The notes beneath the pieces were generated by a model. The model made no database searches. It had not been told where the DNA came from and saw only the letters and a list, made by a program, of their open reading frames with translations. A DNA stretch of 64,000 nt from Sphingobacterium olei (GTDB taxonomy: Bacteria > Bacteroidota > Bacteroidia > Sphingobacteriales > Sphingobacteriaceae). The DNA lies in NCBI RefSeq assembly GCF_005048855.1, contig NZ_SUME01000001.1, positions 124,001 to 188,000 of the forward strand, given 5' to 3'. Of this stretch, positions 35,222 to 42,480 are shown one piece after another; position 1 is the stretch's first letter; each line of letters starts with the position of its first letter. The position numbers and the translations under genes are program-made.

Positions 35222-35255
35222 TTTGCAAGAAAATCAATTGTTTAAATTATCTTTA
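35222..35255 (+). promoter_or_regulatory. Promoter of the histidine-kinase gene
   Basis: TTTG 35222-35225 and TATCTTTA 35248-35255 with a 22-bp spacer; the start codon follows 24 bases later. Confidence 0.45.
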
Positions 35256-35278
35256 AAGCACAATCGATCAAAATCTAT

Positions 35279-36412
35279 ATGCGATCTACTGCAAAGTTGT
35301 TTAATAATTATGCTCCTACAAGGCGTCTGTTTTTTCATTTGTTGTTCTGGTTCTGTATGGGAGCAATGTATGCAATCGCTTATAATAGGCTTGATCGAAA
35401 CAACTCTTGGGTTTTGCTCGTCAAGGATTTATTTGCGGTAACTACCATATTTTATTCTACGGCTTATTTCATCATCCCCAGGTGGTTGGTGGAAGGGAAG
35501 TATCTATTGTGTCTAGTATGGGTAATTGTCATTTATACGTGGTGGGGAATACTTTCCTATTTGGCTGCAGGCTTTATCCACGAGTTCCTGCTGCCTAATG
35601 AACGGCTGGGGTTATATGTGCGCATGGCATTGGAAAATGGACTATCGGGACTTTTTAAACCTGCATTCCTGCCATTTTATCTTTTAGATTTTATTTATTT
35701 AGTTTCTCTTCCAATAAGTATGAAAATAGTACAGGCCTTTGTTAGCATTCGGAATGAGAAAACAGCATTGGAGCTGAAAAATACGGAATTAGCGCTCAAC
35801 AATGCGGAACTAGCCCTAAACAATCTGGAACTTGAATTAGCATTTCTCAAGTCACAGATCAATCCGCATTTTCTTTTCAATACGCTCAACAATATTTATA
35901 TCTTGGTGACCGAGGAAAACCCGAAAGGAGCGGAAAGTATAACGCAGTTAAGTGGCATTATGAACTATCTTCTCCATGAAAGTAATCGCTCCGTCGTATC
36001 GGTAGACGTAGAACTGACATTTCTAAAAAATTATATTGAATTGGAAAAGCTTCGATTCAGTGAAAAGGTTAAGATCGATGTGCATATGGAATGTGATGAT
36101 GATAGCTACACGGTCGTTCCGCTCATTATATTCCCCTTTATCGAAAATGCCTTCAAACATGGGCCTAAGGCAAGTAACAAAAATGCCTGGGTAAATGTGG
36201 ATATTGAAGCAAAGGAAAGCAAGCTTACCATGCACGTTTCTAACGGCGTACGATATGTTGCCAAGCCAGTGGGTTATATCGGGGGGATTGGAATAGGAAA
36301 CGTACGAAAAAGATTGGAACTTAACTACGGTAATTCTTATACATTAAACGTATGCGAAGAAGAAGATAGCTATACAGTCGATCTCGTGTTAAACTTATCC
36401 GTACAGGAGTAG
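35279..36412 (+). CDS. LytS-type sensor histidine kinase
   Basis: A 377-residue membrane kinase. About four membrane helices lie in residues 17-155, with no recognised extracellular sensor domain. A short coiled coil of near-repeats (ELKNTELALNNAELALNN) leads into the His_kinase domain with phospho-acceptor His197 in QINPHFLFNTLNN. The ATP-binding domain shows the N box FPFIENAFKHG and the G box GGIGIGNVRKRLEL. It is paired with the LytTR regulator 87 bases downstream. In Gram-positive bacteria this kinase class senses peptides; the neighbouring RiPP-like operon makes a similar link attractive. Confidence 0.9.
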   Translation: MRSTAKLFNNYAPTRRLFFHLLFWFCMGAMYAIAYNRLDRNNSWVLLVKDLFAVTTIFYSTAYFIIPRWLVEGKYLLCLVWVIVIYTWWGILSYLAAGFIHEFLLPNERLGLYVRMALENGLSGLFKPAFLPFYLLDFIYLVSLPISMKIVQAFVSIRNEKTALELKNTELALNNAELALNNLELELAFLKSQINPHFLFNTLNNIYILVTEENPKGAESITQLSGIMNYLLHESNRSVVSVDVELTFLKNYIELEKLRFSEKVKIDVHMECDDDSYTVVPLIIFPFIENAFKHGPKASNKNAWVNVDIEAKESKLTMHVSNGVRYVAKPVGYIGGIGIGNVRKRLELNYGNSYTLNVCEEEDSYTVDLVLNLSVQE

Positions 36413-36499
36413 GGAAATGATACCTGATTATCGAGCAGTTTGTTAAGTTTAGATAAACGATTTTCAGTAAATTAGTCGCTGTAAAAAATAACGTGTTAT

Positions 36500-37207
36500 A
36501 TGAACAGAATTAGGACAATCTTGATCGAGGATGAGCCTTTGGCCAAAGGACGTTTAGAGAAGTTGATCAAAAAGATCGGTGTTTTGGAGCTCTTGGGGTC
36601 TTTCGAAAATCCAGGTGAAGCAATGGAGACGATGAGAACTGGTCAGGTTGATCTTGTTTTTTCTGACATACAGATGCCCGAAATGGATGGAATTTCATTC
36701 TTAAAATCTTTAGCGCATCCCCCTTTCATTGTTTTTATCACTGCGCACCCCGAATATGCCACGGAGGGATTTGATCTAGACGTATTGGATTATATCATGA
36801 AACCGTTACTAACTGAGGAACGATTATTAAAAAGTATCGAAAAGGTACAAAAGGCTCTTTCCTATAGTGCAAACAGCGCCGGACATGATCAATCCATTAA
36901 GATTAAAGATAGGAACAAAACTGAATTCTTCAAACCGTCTGACATTTTATATGTGAAAGCTTGGGGAGATTATGTGCAGATTTTTACTATTATAGGCGTT
37001 AAAACGCCCTCTTATACGATGAAAGATATGGAAAAGATGTTACCTTGGAAATCTTTCATCAGAATCCAACGGTCTTATATCGTTAATGTAGAGCATATTG
37101 AAAGTGTTGACGCGATTAAAGTAATTTTGAAAAATACAAAAGAAGTACTTCCTATTGGTTTGGGATACCGAACACAATTTTTTAGCCGTATGGGTATAAA
37201 AGAATAG
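36500..37207 (+). CDS. LytTR-family response regulator
   Basis: A 235-residue regulator. Receiver domain at 1-120 with Asp56 (FSDIQMPEMDG) and Lys102 (DYIMKP); LytTR DNA-binding domain at about 135-235 (ILYVKAWGDYVQI, SFIRIQRSYIVNVEHIE). LytTR proteins bind paired direct repeats about two helical turns apart. Such a pair (CGACAGAA and CGATAGAA, 21 bp apart) lies upstream of the peptide gene at 40944. The gene ends 3 bases from the end of the convergent lanB gene. Confidence 0.92.
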   Translation: MNRIRTILIEDEPLAKGRLEKLIKKIGVLELLGSFENPGEAMETMRTGQVDLVFSDIQMPEMDGISFLKSLAHPPFIVFITAHPEYATEGFDLDVLDYIMKPLLTEERLLKSIEKVQKALSYSANSAGHDQSIKIKDRNKTEFFKPSDILYVKAWGDYVQIFTIIGVKTPSYTMKDMEKMLPWKSFIRIQRSYIVNVEHIESVDAIKVILKNTKEVLPIGLGYRTQFFSRMGIKE

Positions 37208-37210
37208 AAA

Positions 37211-40200
37211 CTATACCAATAAAAGTGATTTCTGTTTGCCCACTTGCATACGATAATAGTTGCTCAGTAAATGATAGGTAGCGAATTCGTGCAACCTTTG
37301 ATCATAGGTGAATAATCTATTGATGAACATGTGGATAAAACTCGAGAGCAAAGAGTCACTTTTATCAACTAGAGTTTGATCTTGTAGCGAAGAGGACTGT
37401 AAGGAATTAAATATTTTCTTTATGATTAATGACCGTTCCGTCCCGCGAGCTGTTGATATATCGGTGTTTTCTTTACTGAATAAAACAGTTTCGATATTCT
37501 TTTTTCTTTCTCTGAATTTTTCGTTAAATTTTTTATCATTGGCTTTATGATTTCCAAATTCTTTTGCGAAAGCTATCCGCATCCTTTCAGAAAAATTTTG
37601 TTTTTCCTCCAACGAATAACCGGCCTCATTCAAGATCTGCTCGATACCCAACATACCAGTGAGCCATCGATCTGCGGATAACGGATGTTCTTGCAGTATT
37701 TCTATGACGTATTCACTGTCCCTAAAGAAAAGTTCTTCGCTCATTTCCATACAATCTGCGTGATATCGTTCGATTTCGCGAACGTAGGTGTCAAATTGTA
37801 TATTGGAAATCTGCTCCGCCCGAAGCATTGGCGAAAACTTCTCTTGAATTATTTGTATAATAGACGCGAAATCATTCGCTGAATTTCCTTCAATCCGTAG
37901 ACGAATATGGTGTTCGGGGTGATTGTAACGGATAAAAAACCATTTGTTCAATACCTGATTATCTTTTAATTGCTGGATCAAATGTGGAATGGGCCCTTGT
38001 AAAAGCTTGTCGGCATATTGAGGTCCGCAGTAAATATTGACATGTACCCATTCTGTACCAAGGGGGAAGGTGCGTCGTAGCGTGCTAGTTATGGGTGGTA
38101 TAGTACGTGTGTTATGCTGATCATCTGCGTGTAATGGTATGATTAACTCATTTGCATAGGTATTCTGTTTGCCATCATATACCGGAGATCGATAGTCTGA
38201 AAACAGAAATTCCTGAAGGACGATATCTCCTTTTGATAGTTTTTCCAAAAATAATTTTATTGATAGGAGATGCGAAAAGTCCAGAAGTAGTTCATTGTCT
38301 CCCTCTGTTAATACAGCTTGCTTAGGAAGTTGATATGCTTTTTGGAGTATATCCATGATCGCTTCTTCTTCCTGTGTAGCGGATAATTTATCGCGTAATT
38401 TGGGGATATACCAACGCGCTCGGCTAAGGATGATATCCTTATAGCGCACACGTGGAAGGAAAGGTTGTTTTCGCAGGTTTCCCCATTCCCATTTGACGTT
38501 CAATCGGTTTTGTTGAGATTGAAGATCACCCAGGAAACGGTAGAGATTTATTCCCCTATGATAATTGTGTGCTGATGTGAGACGAGGGATAATCTCGTTC
38601 TGTAATTGCTTTGACCATAATACCAGTCTGTTGTTTTTTACAAAAAGATAAAGGTCGCTTGTTTTGATGGAAGAAATATTTGGGCTGCATTGTGCCAGTA
38701 GTCCTATTTCGGCTTGGTGTATAGTGGGGCGTTGTAAAATATTACCTGTCCTGGCTTCTGGAAGATGGATAATTTCGGCGAGAATAGCATAGGGATAATT
38801 CGCTTGTTCGGTTCTGCCAATTTCTTTCAGTTTGTTCTGAAGGGTGCTATCTAGGCAACCAAATCGAGAGATAAGGTTGCCAGCCGATGAACCTCCGCAA
38901 CCCGCTAAATGAAATCTCAGGGTGCCATTTCCCTCCATATCTTCTAACAGGTTTCCTATAGCATAGAAAGTAGAAGGGATGGATTGCTCTTTGTTTTTTA
39001 TCTTTTGAAACGCTTGTAGATCGGACTCTTGCAAGGAAATTTCTAAGTTTTTATGTTCGACAGATTCTAGGTATTTCTGCAATATGATTTCTAGATACGA
39101 GCTGTCTTCTCTACTTTTTTCGATATGCATTCGACGGATGTCGATGTCATGGAGCAGATCGTCCTGCTGCCGGTAGGTAGTAGAGCTATTCCCATAGCCG
39201 ATGCCAGTATCGGGATCAAGAACCTCAAGAAGAGACACCATGCGTCCCTCATATCTTCTCGAAAAATCTTTCTTAAATTGCTCCAGATCATGCTGAATCT
39301 CTTCAATTGACAACGGAAGTAGTTGCTGTAGCTGTTGAATCAATTTTTCCATATTCATTTTTCCAAGTGTGTTTTTATGCATATCGATTAGCTTATCACC
39401 CTGCAATAAGTGTTTGAAATGAATCTTGGGAAATTTTCGACTTAAAAGTAACTCGATTTCCTGTTGCCGTTCAAGAAGGGGACGATTTGATTTCAATAAG
39501 TAATCGATACGTTTCAATGTTGGTGTATAACGCTGTTCGTGATCCACTAAGATTATCTTTTTAATCAACCGGTCGAAAAAATCCTCACCAGTCACATTTG
39601 GCTGCAGTTCTGAAACCAGTAACTGACTTTCTATTATTTGGTCAATGAAAGTAAAAGCCTGTTTTTGGGAAGCTCCTTTCTCACATAGTTTTTGAACCAG
39701 TTCGCTGTAATTTGCGCCATTTTCAATAGCCGTTAAGAGATAATCTAATGCTGCTGTTGAACGGGCCGCACTTAGGTAATTCGTGACGCTATAAGCGCCA
39801 GATTTGTGTTGGTAGAATTTATAGAAGTCACCTTGACGGTAAACGGTGTTGTTTTTAAAATAGATCAAATGCGTTTTAATTACAGGATCAGTCGAAATCA
39901 ATAGTGTCAAAGTTGTCAGGCACTGCATATCCAAACGGAATTTCGCCGAATGGCGATTAGTCCTATACATACTCGTTTTTTCATTTATTTCTTCAACGAC
40001 TTTACCCATACTTATTCCCGCAAAAAGACCATATGGGGTACAGCGTGTCCCCATGCGTACGGTATATTTGTAGAGCGTTTTAAGGAGTTTTTCTGTAACG
40101 ACTTGCTGCCCCGTTAGCCATTTCTCTACCTCTGCGTAGAATTCAGGACTGGCAAGTAATAGCGCTTCTTTGACATCTCTTTCTATATATAGCTGTCTGA

Positions 40201-40312
40201 AATATATATCGAGTTCCTCCATTGATCTGAGGCTCAACAATTCCGAAATCTTTCCGAGCGAAAGTTTTGGTGATCGTAGCAAATAGAAATCGAAGTTTGA
40301 GAAGTTGGTCAT
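37211..40312 (-). CDS. lanB: Lantibiotic dehydratase (LanB), full length
   Basis: A 1033-residue class I lanthipeptide dehydratase: it glutamylates Ser/Thr of a precursor using glutamyl-tRNA and then eliminates glutamate to give Dha/Dhb. N-terminal glutamylation domain with FYLLRSPKLSL and the conserved RMGTRCTPYGLFAG (residues 86-99). C-terminal elimination (SpaB_C-like) domain from about 745, with EWVHVNIYCG and the HHIRLRIEG motif near residue 800. Both halves are present, so this is not the truncated aminoacyl-transferring (PEARL) type. The ATG at 40312 overlaps the receiver-gene stop by one base (TGATG), implying coupling. No LanC, exporter or peptidase is adjacent. Confidence 0.92.
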   Translation of the reverse strand: MTNFSNFDFYLLRSPKLSLGKISELLSLRSMEELDIYFRQLYIERDVKEALLLASPEFYAEVEKWLTGQQVVTEKLLKTLYKYTVRMGTRCTPYGLFAGISMGKVVEEINEKTSMYRTNRHSAKFRLDMQCLTTLTLLISTDPVIKTHLIYFKNNTVYRQGDFYKFYQHKSGAYSVTNYLSAARSTAALDYLLTAIENGANYSELVQKLCEKGASQKQAFTFIDQIIESQLLVSELQPNVTGEDFFDRLIKKIILVDHEQRYTPTLKRIDYLLKSNRPLLERQQEIELLLSRKFPKIHFKHLLQGDKLIDMHKNTLGKMNMEKLIQQLQQLLPLSIEEIQHDLEQFKKDFSRRYEGRMVSLLEVLDPDTGIGYGNSSTTYRQQDDLLHDIDIRRMHIEKSREDSSYLEIILQKYLESVEHKNLEISLQESDLQAFQKIKNKEQSIPSTFYAIGNLLEDMEGNGTLRFHLAGCGGSSAGNLISRFGCLDSTLQNKLKEIGRTEQANYPYAILAEIIHLPEARTGNILQRPTIHQAEIGLLAQCSPNISSIKTSDLYLFVKNNRLVLWSKQLQNEIIPRLTSAHNYHRGINLYRFLGDLQSQQNRLNVKWEWGNLRKQPFLPRVRYKDIILSRARWYIPKLRDKLSATQEEEAIMDILQKAYQLPKQAVLTEGDNELLLDFSHLLSIKLFLEKLSKGDIVLQEFLFSDYRSPVYDGKQNTYANELIIPLHADDQHNTRTIPPITSTLRRTFPLGTEWVHVNIYCGPQYADKLLQGPIPHLIQQLKDNQVLNKWFFIRYNHPEHHIRLRIEGNSANDFASIIQIIQEKFSPMLRAEQISNIQFDTYVREIERYHADCMEMSEELFFRDSEYVIEILQEHPLSADRWLTGMLGIEQILNEAGYSLEEKQNFSERMRIAFAKEFGNHKANDKKFNEKFRERKKNIETVLFSKENTDISTARGTERSLIIKKIFNSLQSSSLQDQTLVDKSDSLLSSFIHMFINRLFTYDQRLHEFATYHLLSNYYRMQVGKQKSLLLV

Positions 40313-40734
40313 CACGTTAGCGTACTATTGGTTTCAACGGTGTGTTTTAGGATGTTTGTTATACAAGTATTGAATCTGACCGGTGTAATCGGTTTTTGAA
40401 GAACGAAATGATGCCGGTTTTTAATGAACTCCGGATAGTGTTCTGGTGGAAGTGCAGAAATAACGACTAGGTGAGGTAGGGGAGCTATATAAGATGCTAG
40501 GGTATTGATATTTCCACCTTTTACCTGGATATCTAGAAATAAGATATCGGAATGTATAAGTTTGGGAAGGAACTCTGCAACATTTTCAACATCATCAACT
40601 ATATCTACCAACTCCAAAGTCTTCCGGGTTCCAATGAAAGACTCCAGTTGCCGGATAGCCAGCGGTTCATCTTCGATAAGAAAGCATTTAAGTGTTTGAA
40701 TCATATTTTGTTGTAAAGTAGACGCGTGTGTCAT
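40312..40734 (-). CDS. Stand-alone receiver-domain protein
   Basis: A 140-residue receiver domain without any output domain. The acidic pocket LIEDEP, acceptor Asp68 (LFLDIQ) and Lys114 (LQKPI) are kept. However, the usual DIQMPEMDG loop has become DIQVKGGN, and the Thr position reads Ser. It resembles the receiver half of LytTR regulators. It lies between the peptide gene and lanB and overlaps lanB by one base, so it belongs to the RiPP operon. It may compete for phosphate with the LytTR regulator or contact LanB; both are inference. A shorter start at 40704 is equally possible. Confidence 0.8.
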   Translation of the reverse strand: MTHASTLQQNMIQTLKCFLIEDEPLAIRQLESFIGTRKTLELVDIVDDVENVAEFLPKLIHSDILFLDIQVKGGNINTLASYIAPLPHLVVISALPPEHYPEFIKNRHHFVLQKPITPVRFNTCITNILKHTVETNSTLT

Positions 40735-40749
40735 CTGTTTAAATTATTC

Positions 40750-40784
40750 AAAGAGGATCTTGGTGAAATAACAAGACCCTCTTT
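40750..40784 (-). terminator. Intra-operon hairpin after the peptide gene (partial terminator)
   Basis: Arms 40750-40762 and 40772-40784 make a 13-bp stem that is fully paired in the minus-strand RNA (one G-U pair), 9-base loop. It lies 16 bases after the peptide stop and is followed only by a weak T-rich stretch. In RiPP operons such hairpins allow abundant precursor mRNA and limited read-through into the enzyme genes. Confidence 0.65.
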
Positions 40785-40800
40785 TGAATCAAGGGTTTAC

Positions 40801-40944
40801 CTAGACAAGTACCGAAGAAGAAATAGTTATCGTAGTCATTAGATTACCATAATCAGCGTCTTCATACATCGGAGCATCTACCGAGCAAATAGTTTGCACT
40901 TCAAAATCCAAATTTTCAAATGCATTGATTTCTGTTGTTTTCAT
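40801..40944 (-). CDS. Candidate RiPP precursor peptide (47 residues)
   Basis: Found by reading the minus strand; too short for routine gene calls. Translation runs from ATG 40942-40944 to TAG. The peptide starts MKTTEINAFENLDFEVQTIC and ends MTTITISSSVLV. FENLDFE near residues 9-15 resembles the FNLD leader box bound by LanB and LanC enzymes. The last 12 residues hold three Thr and three Ser, good dehydration sites, while the single Cys is at position 20. It precedes the receiver and lanB genes, has a promoter with a LytTR-like site, and is followed by a strong hairpin. Product structure and leader cleavage site are unknown. Confidence 0.75.
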   Translation of the reverse strand: MKTTEINAFENLDFEVQTICSVDAPMYEDADYGNLMTTITISSSVLV

Positions 40945-40965
40945 CGTTTTCGTTTTTGGTTATAT

Positions 40966-41032
40966 CAAAGTTGATTTAAACCATTAACAAAACACAATTT
41001 TTTCGACAGAATGGGGGTTTGTTACGATAGAA
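40966..41032 (-). promoter_or_regulatory. Activator-type promoter of the peptide gene (candidate LytTR site)
   Basis: Minus strand: TTG (40997-40995), 21-bp spacer, CAACTTTG (40973-40966, one change from TAnnTTTG); ATG 16 bases after the predicted start. Directly upstream on the plus strand are two direct repeats, CGACAGAA (41004-41011) and CGATAGAA (41025-41032), exactly 21 bp apart as expected of LytTR-bound sites. The larger motif TCGACAGAATGGGGGTTT (41003-41020) matches 16 of 18 bases of the site at 35109, again 37 bases from the TTTG. Confidence 0.6.
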
Positions 41033-41082
41033 ATGAGAAAAACTCGAACAAGAATAATAAAGAGAGTAGATTCTTTTGGACT

Positions 41083-41090
41083 TATTTTTG
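41083..41090 (+). promoter_or_regulatory. -7 element of the lipoprotein hydrolase gene
   Basis: TATTTTTG, an exact TAnnTTTG, 25 bases before the ATG at 41116; no clear -33 box. It also disfavours the in-frame start at 41011. Confidence 0.4.
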
Positions 41091-41115
41091 TTGTATTTAC
41101 TTTAAATACTGTGAG

Positions 41116-42051
41116 ATGAAGAAAATATTCGGTTTATTATTGATCACTTCTCTATACTTTGTCAGCTGTTCAAAAGATGATGTCGAACCCGAAAAGGTGT
41201 ATCAATTAGCGAAACAGGAAATAGATATTGCGTATGGGAGTGACCCACTGCAAAAAATGGATATTTATTTTCCGGAAGGATTCAATCAAAGTACTTCGGT
41301 AGTTTTTCTGATACATGGTGGTGGCTTCATTGCGGGGACTAAAGAAGATTTTATGAATGTGGCCAAATTGTTCATGGCCAAGGGCTTTATTGCCGTTAAT
41401 CTAAGTCACCGCTTGGTCAATGCAACTGGACTTGACCAAAATCCACCCCTGCACCAACCCTCTGTGATAAAAGTAATTGATCAGGTTGACGATATCGCGT
41501 TAGCTGTAAATAAATATATAGTGGTAGCAACAGATTGGGGCTCTGGCACTTCCAGAATGTATATGGCAGGACATAGCGCTGGCGGAACATTAGCGATGTT
41601 ATATGTGCAGGGGACAAAAAATCAAGATGTACGGGCATCGGGCAATTTTGCAGGTCTTGCTAACGTCACATTATCCGAAGAGCTCTACAACAACCCTCCC
41701 GATCATGAATATTGGCCAGCTGTTAAAGAATTATTGTATAGAATGAGCGGTGCAGAAGTAAATCAAGGTACTGCCTTGGCATTAATGGCCATATCCCCCA
41801 ATTGGGTTTCGACTAATAATAAGCCCGCCAAACCAAATATTACGGTGATGGCAAAGACCAACGATAAAGATCTTCGGTTCGAACCTTATTTCAACACGGT
41901 AAAAGATGCTGAAAACTATCATAATCAGTTGCGGTCTTATGGCACGAGCAGCGTTTATACTTTGATGGATACAGATCATGGGTTTGGAAACCATCCTGAT
42001 GACTGGGCTAAGGCTGTGAACTATACGGTCGATTTTTTTAAAAAGAATTAG
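41116..42051 (+). CDS. Lipoprotein alpha/beta-hydrolase (carboxylesterase-like)
   Basis: A 311-residue lipoprotein: signal peptide with lipobox YFVSC and lipidated Cys18. Hormone-sensitive-lipase/BD-FAE-like features are the oxyanion motif LIHGGGF, the nucleophile elbow AGHSAGG and the late histidine in DTDHGFGNHP. Likely hydrolyses esters at the cell surface or in the periplasm; substrate unknown. It is divergent from the RiPP-like peptide gene and shares its intergenic region, so it could be coregulated, but a role in the peptide system is speculation. The ATG at 41116 gives a correct signal peptide. Confidence 0.85.
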   Translation: MKKIFGLLLITSLYFVSCSKDDVEPEKVYQLAKQEIDIAYGSDPLQKMDIYFPEGFNQSTSVVFLIHGGGFIAGTKEDFMNVAKLFMAKGFIAVNLSHRLVNATGLDQNPPLHQPSVIKVIDQVDDIALAVNKYIVVATDWGSGTSRMYMAGHSAGGTLAMLYVQGTKNQDVRASGNFAGLANVTLSEELYNNPPDHEYWPAVKELLYRMSGAEVNQGTALALMAISPNWVSTNNKPAKPNITVMAKTNDKDLRFEPYFNTVKDAENYHNQLRSYGTSSVYTLMDTDHGFGNHPDDWAKAVNYTVDFFKKN

Positions 42052-42133
42052 AGGACTATGAGTCTTTCAATGCGTATGGATATGTAAATAAAAAACGGTT
42101 ACATTTTTTTAATGTAACCGTTTCACTTCCAAG

Positions 42134-42218
42134 TACCTAGGGCGGGAATCGAACCCGCACTCCCTTAACGGGAACAGGATTTTAAGTCCTGCGTGTCTAC
42201 CAGTTCCACCACCTAGGC
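42134..42218 (-). tRNA. tRNA-Leu (anticodon TAA)
   Basis: An 85-nt class II tRNA on the minus strand: acceptor GCCTAGG/CCTAGGT, anticodon stem CAGGA/TCCTG around loop CTTAAAA (anticodon TAA), a long variable arm (TTCCCGTTAAGGGAG) and GGTTCGATTCC T arm. CCA is not encoded. Confidence 0.95.
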
Positions 42219-42223
42219 AACTG

Positions 42224-42296
42224 AGCGAAAGACGAGATTCGAACTCGCGACCCCAACCTTGGCAAGGTTGTGCTCTACCAACTGAGCTACTTTCGC
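42224..42296 (-). tRNA. tRNA-Gly (anticodon GCC)
   Basis: Acceptor GCGAAAG/CTTTCGC, D arm GCTCAGTTGGTAGAGC, anticodon stem CAACC/GGTTG around TTGCCAA (anticodon GCC), T arm GAGTTCGAATCTC. Five bases upstream of tRNA-Leu, probably one transcript. Confidence 0.96.
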
Positions 42297-42480
42297 TTGA
42301 CGTGCTGCAAATATAGGGAGAAAAATTAAATTCTAAAATTATTGCAATTTATTTTCTGTTGTGGCAGTATAAAATGCTCAATCTGTGTAAATTAATTTTT
42401 AATCTCTACACTATTATGTCATTTGGAAGCGGATTTGGTCTCGTTTTTGTCTATTTTTGCCATTGAACCATTTTGATCAT

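Noticed and set aside
35175..35441. Plus-strand 88-codon frame upstream of and overlapping the kinase gene
   Set aside because: It overlaps the kinase coding region out of frame and has no recognisable features.
42134..42296. tRNA pair as the integration site of a genomic island containing the lanB region
   Set aside because: No duplicate of the tRNA 3' ends was found on the other side of the region, and there is no integrase next to the tRNAs.
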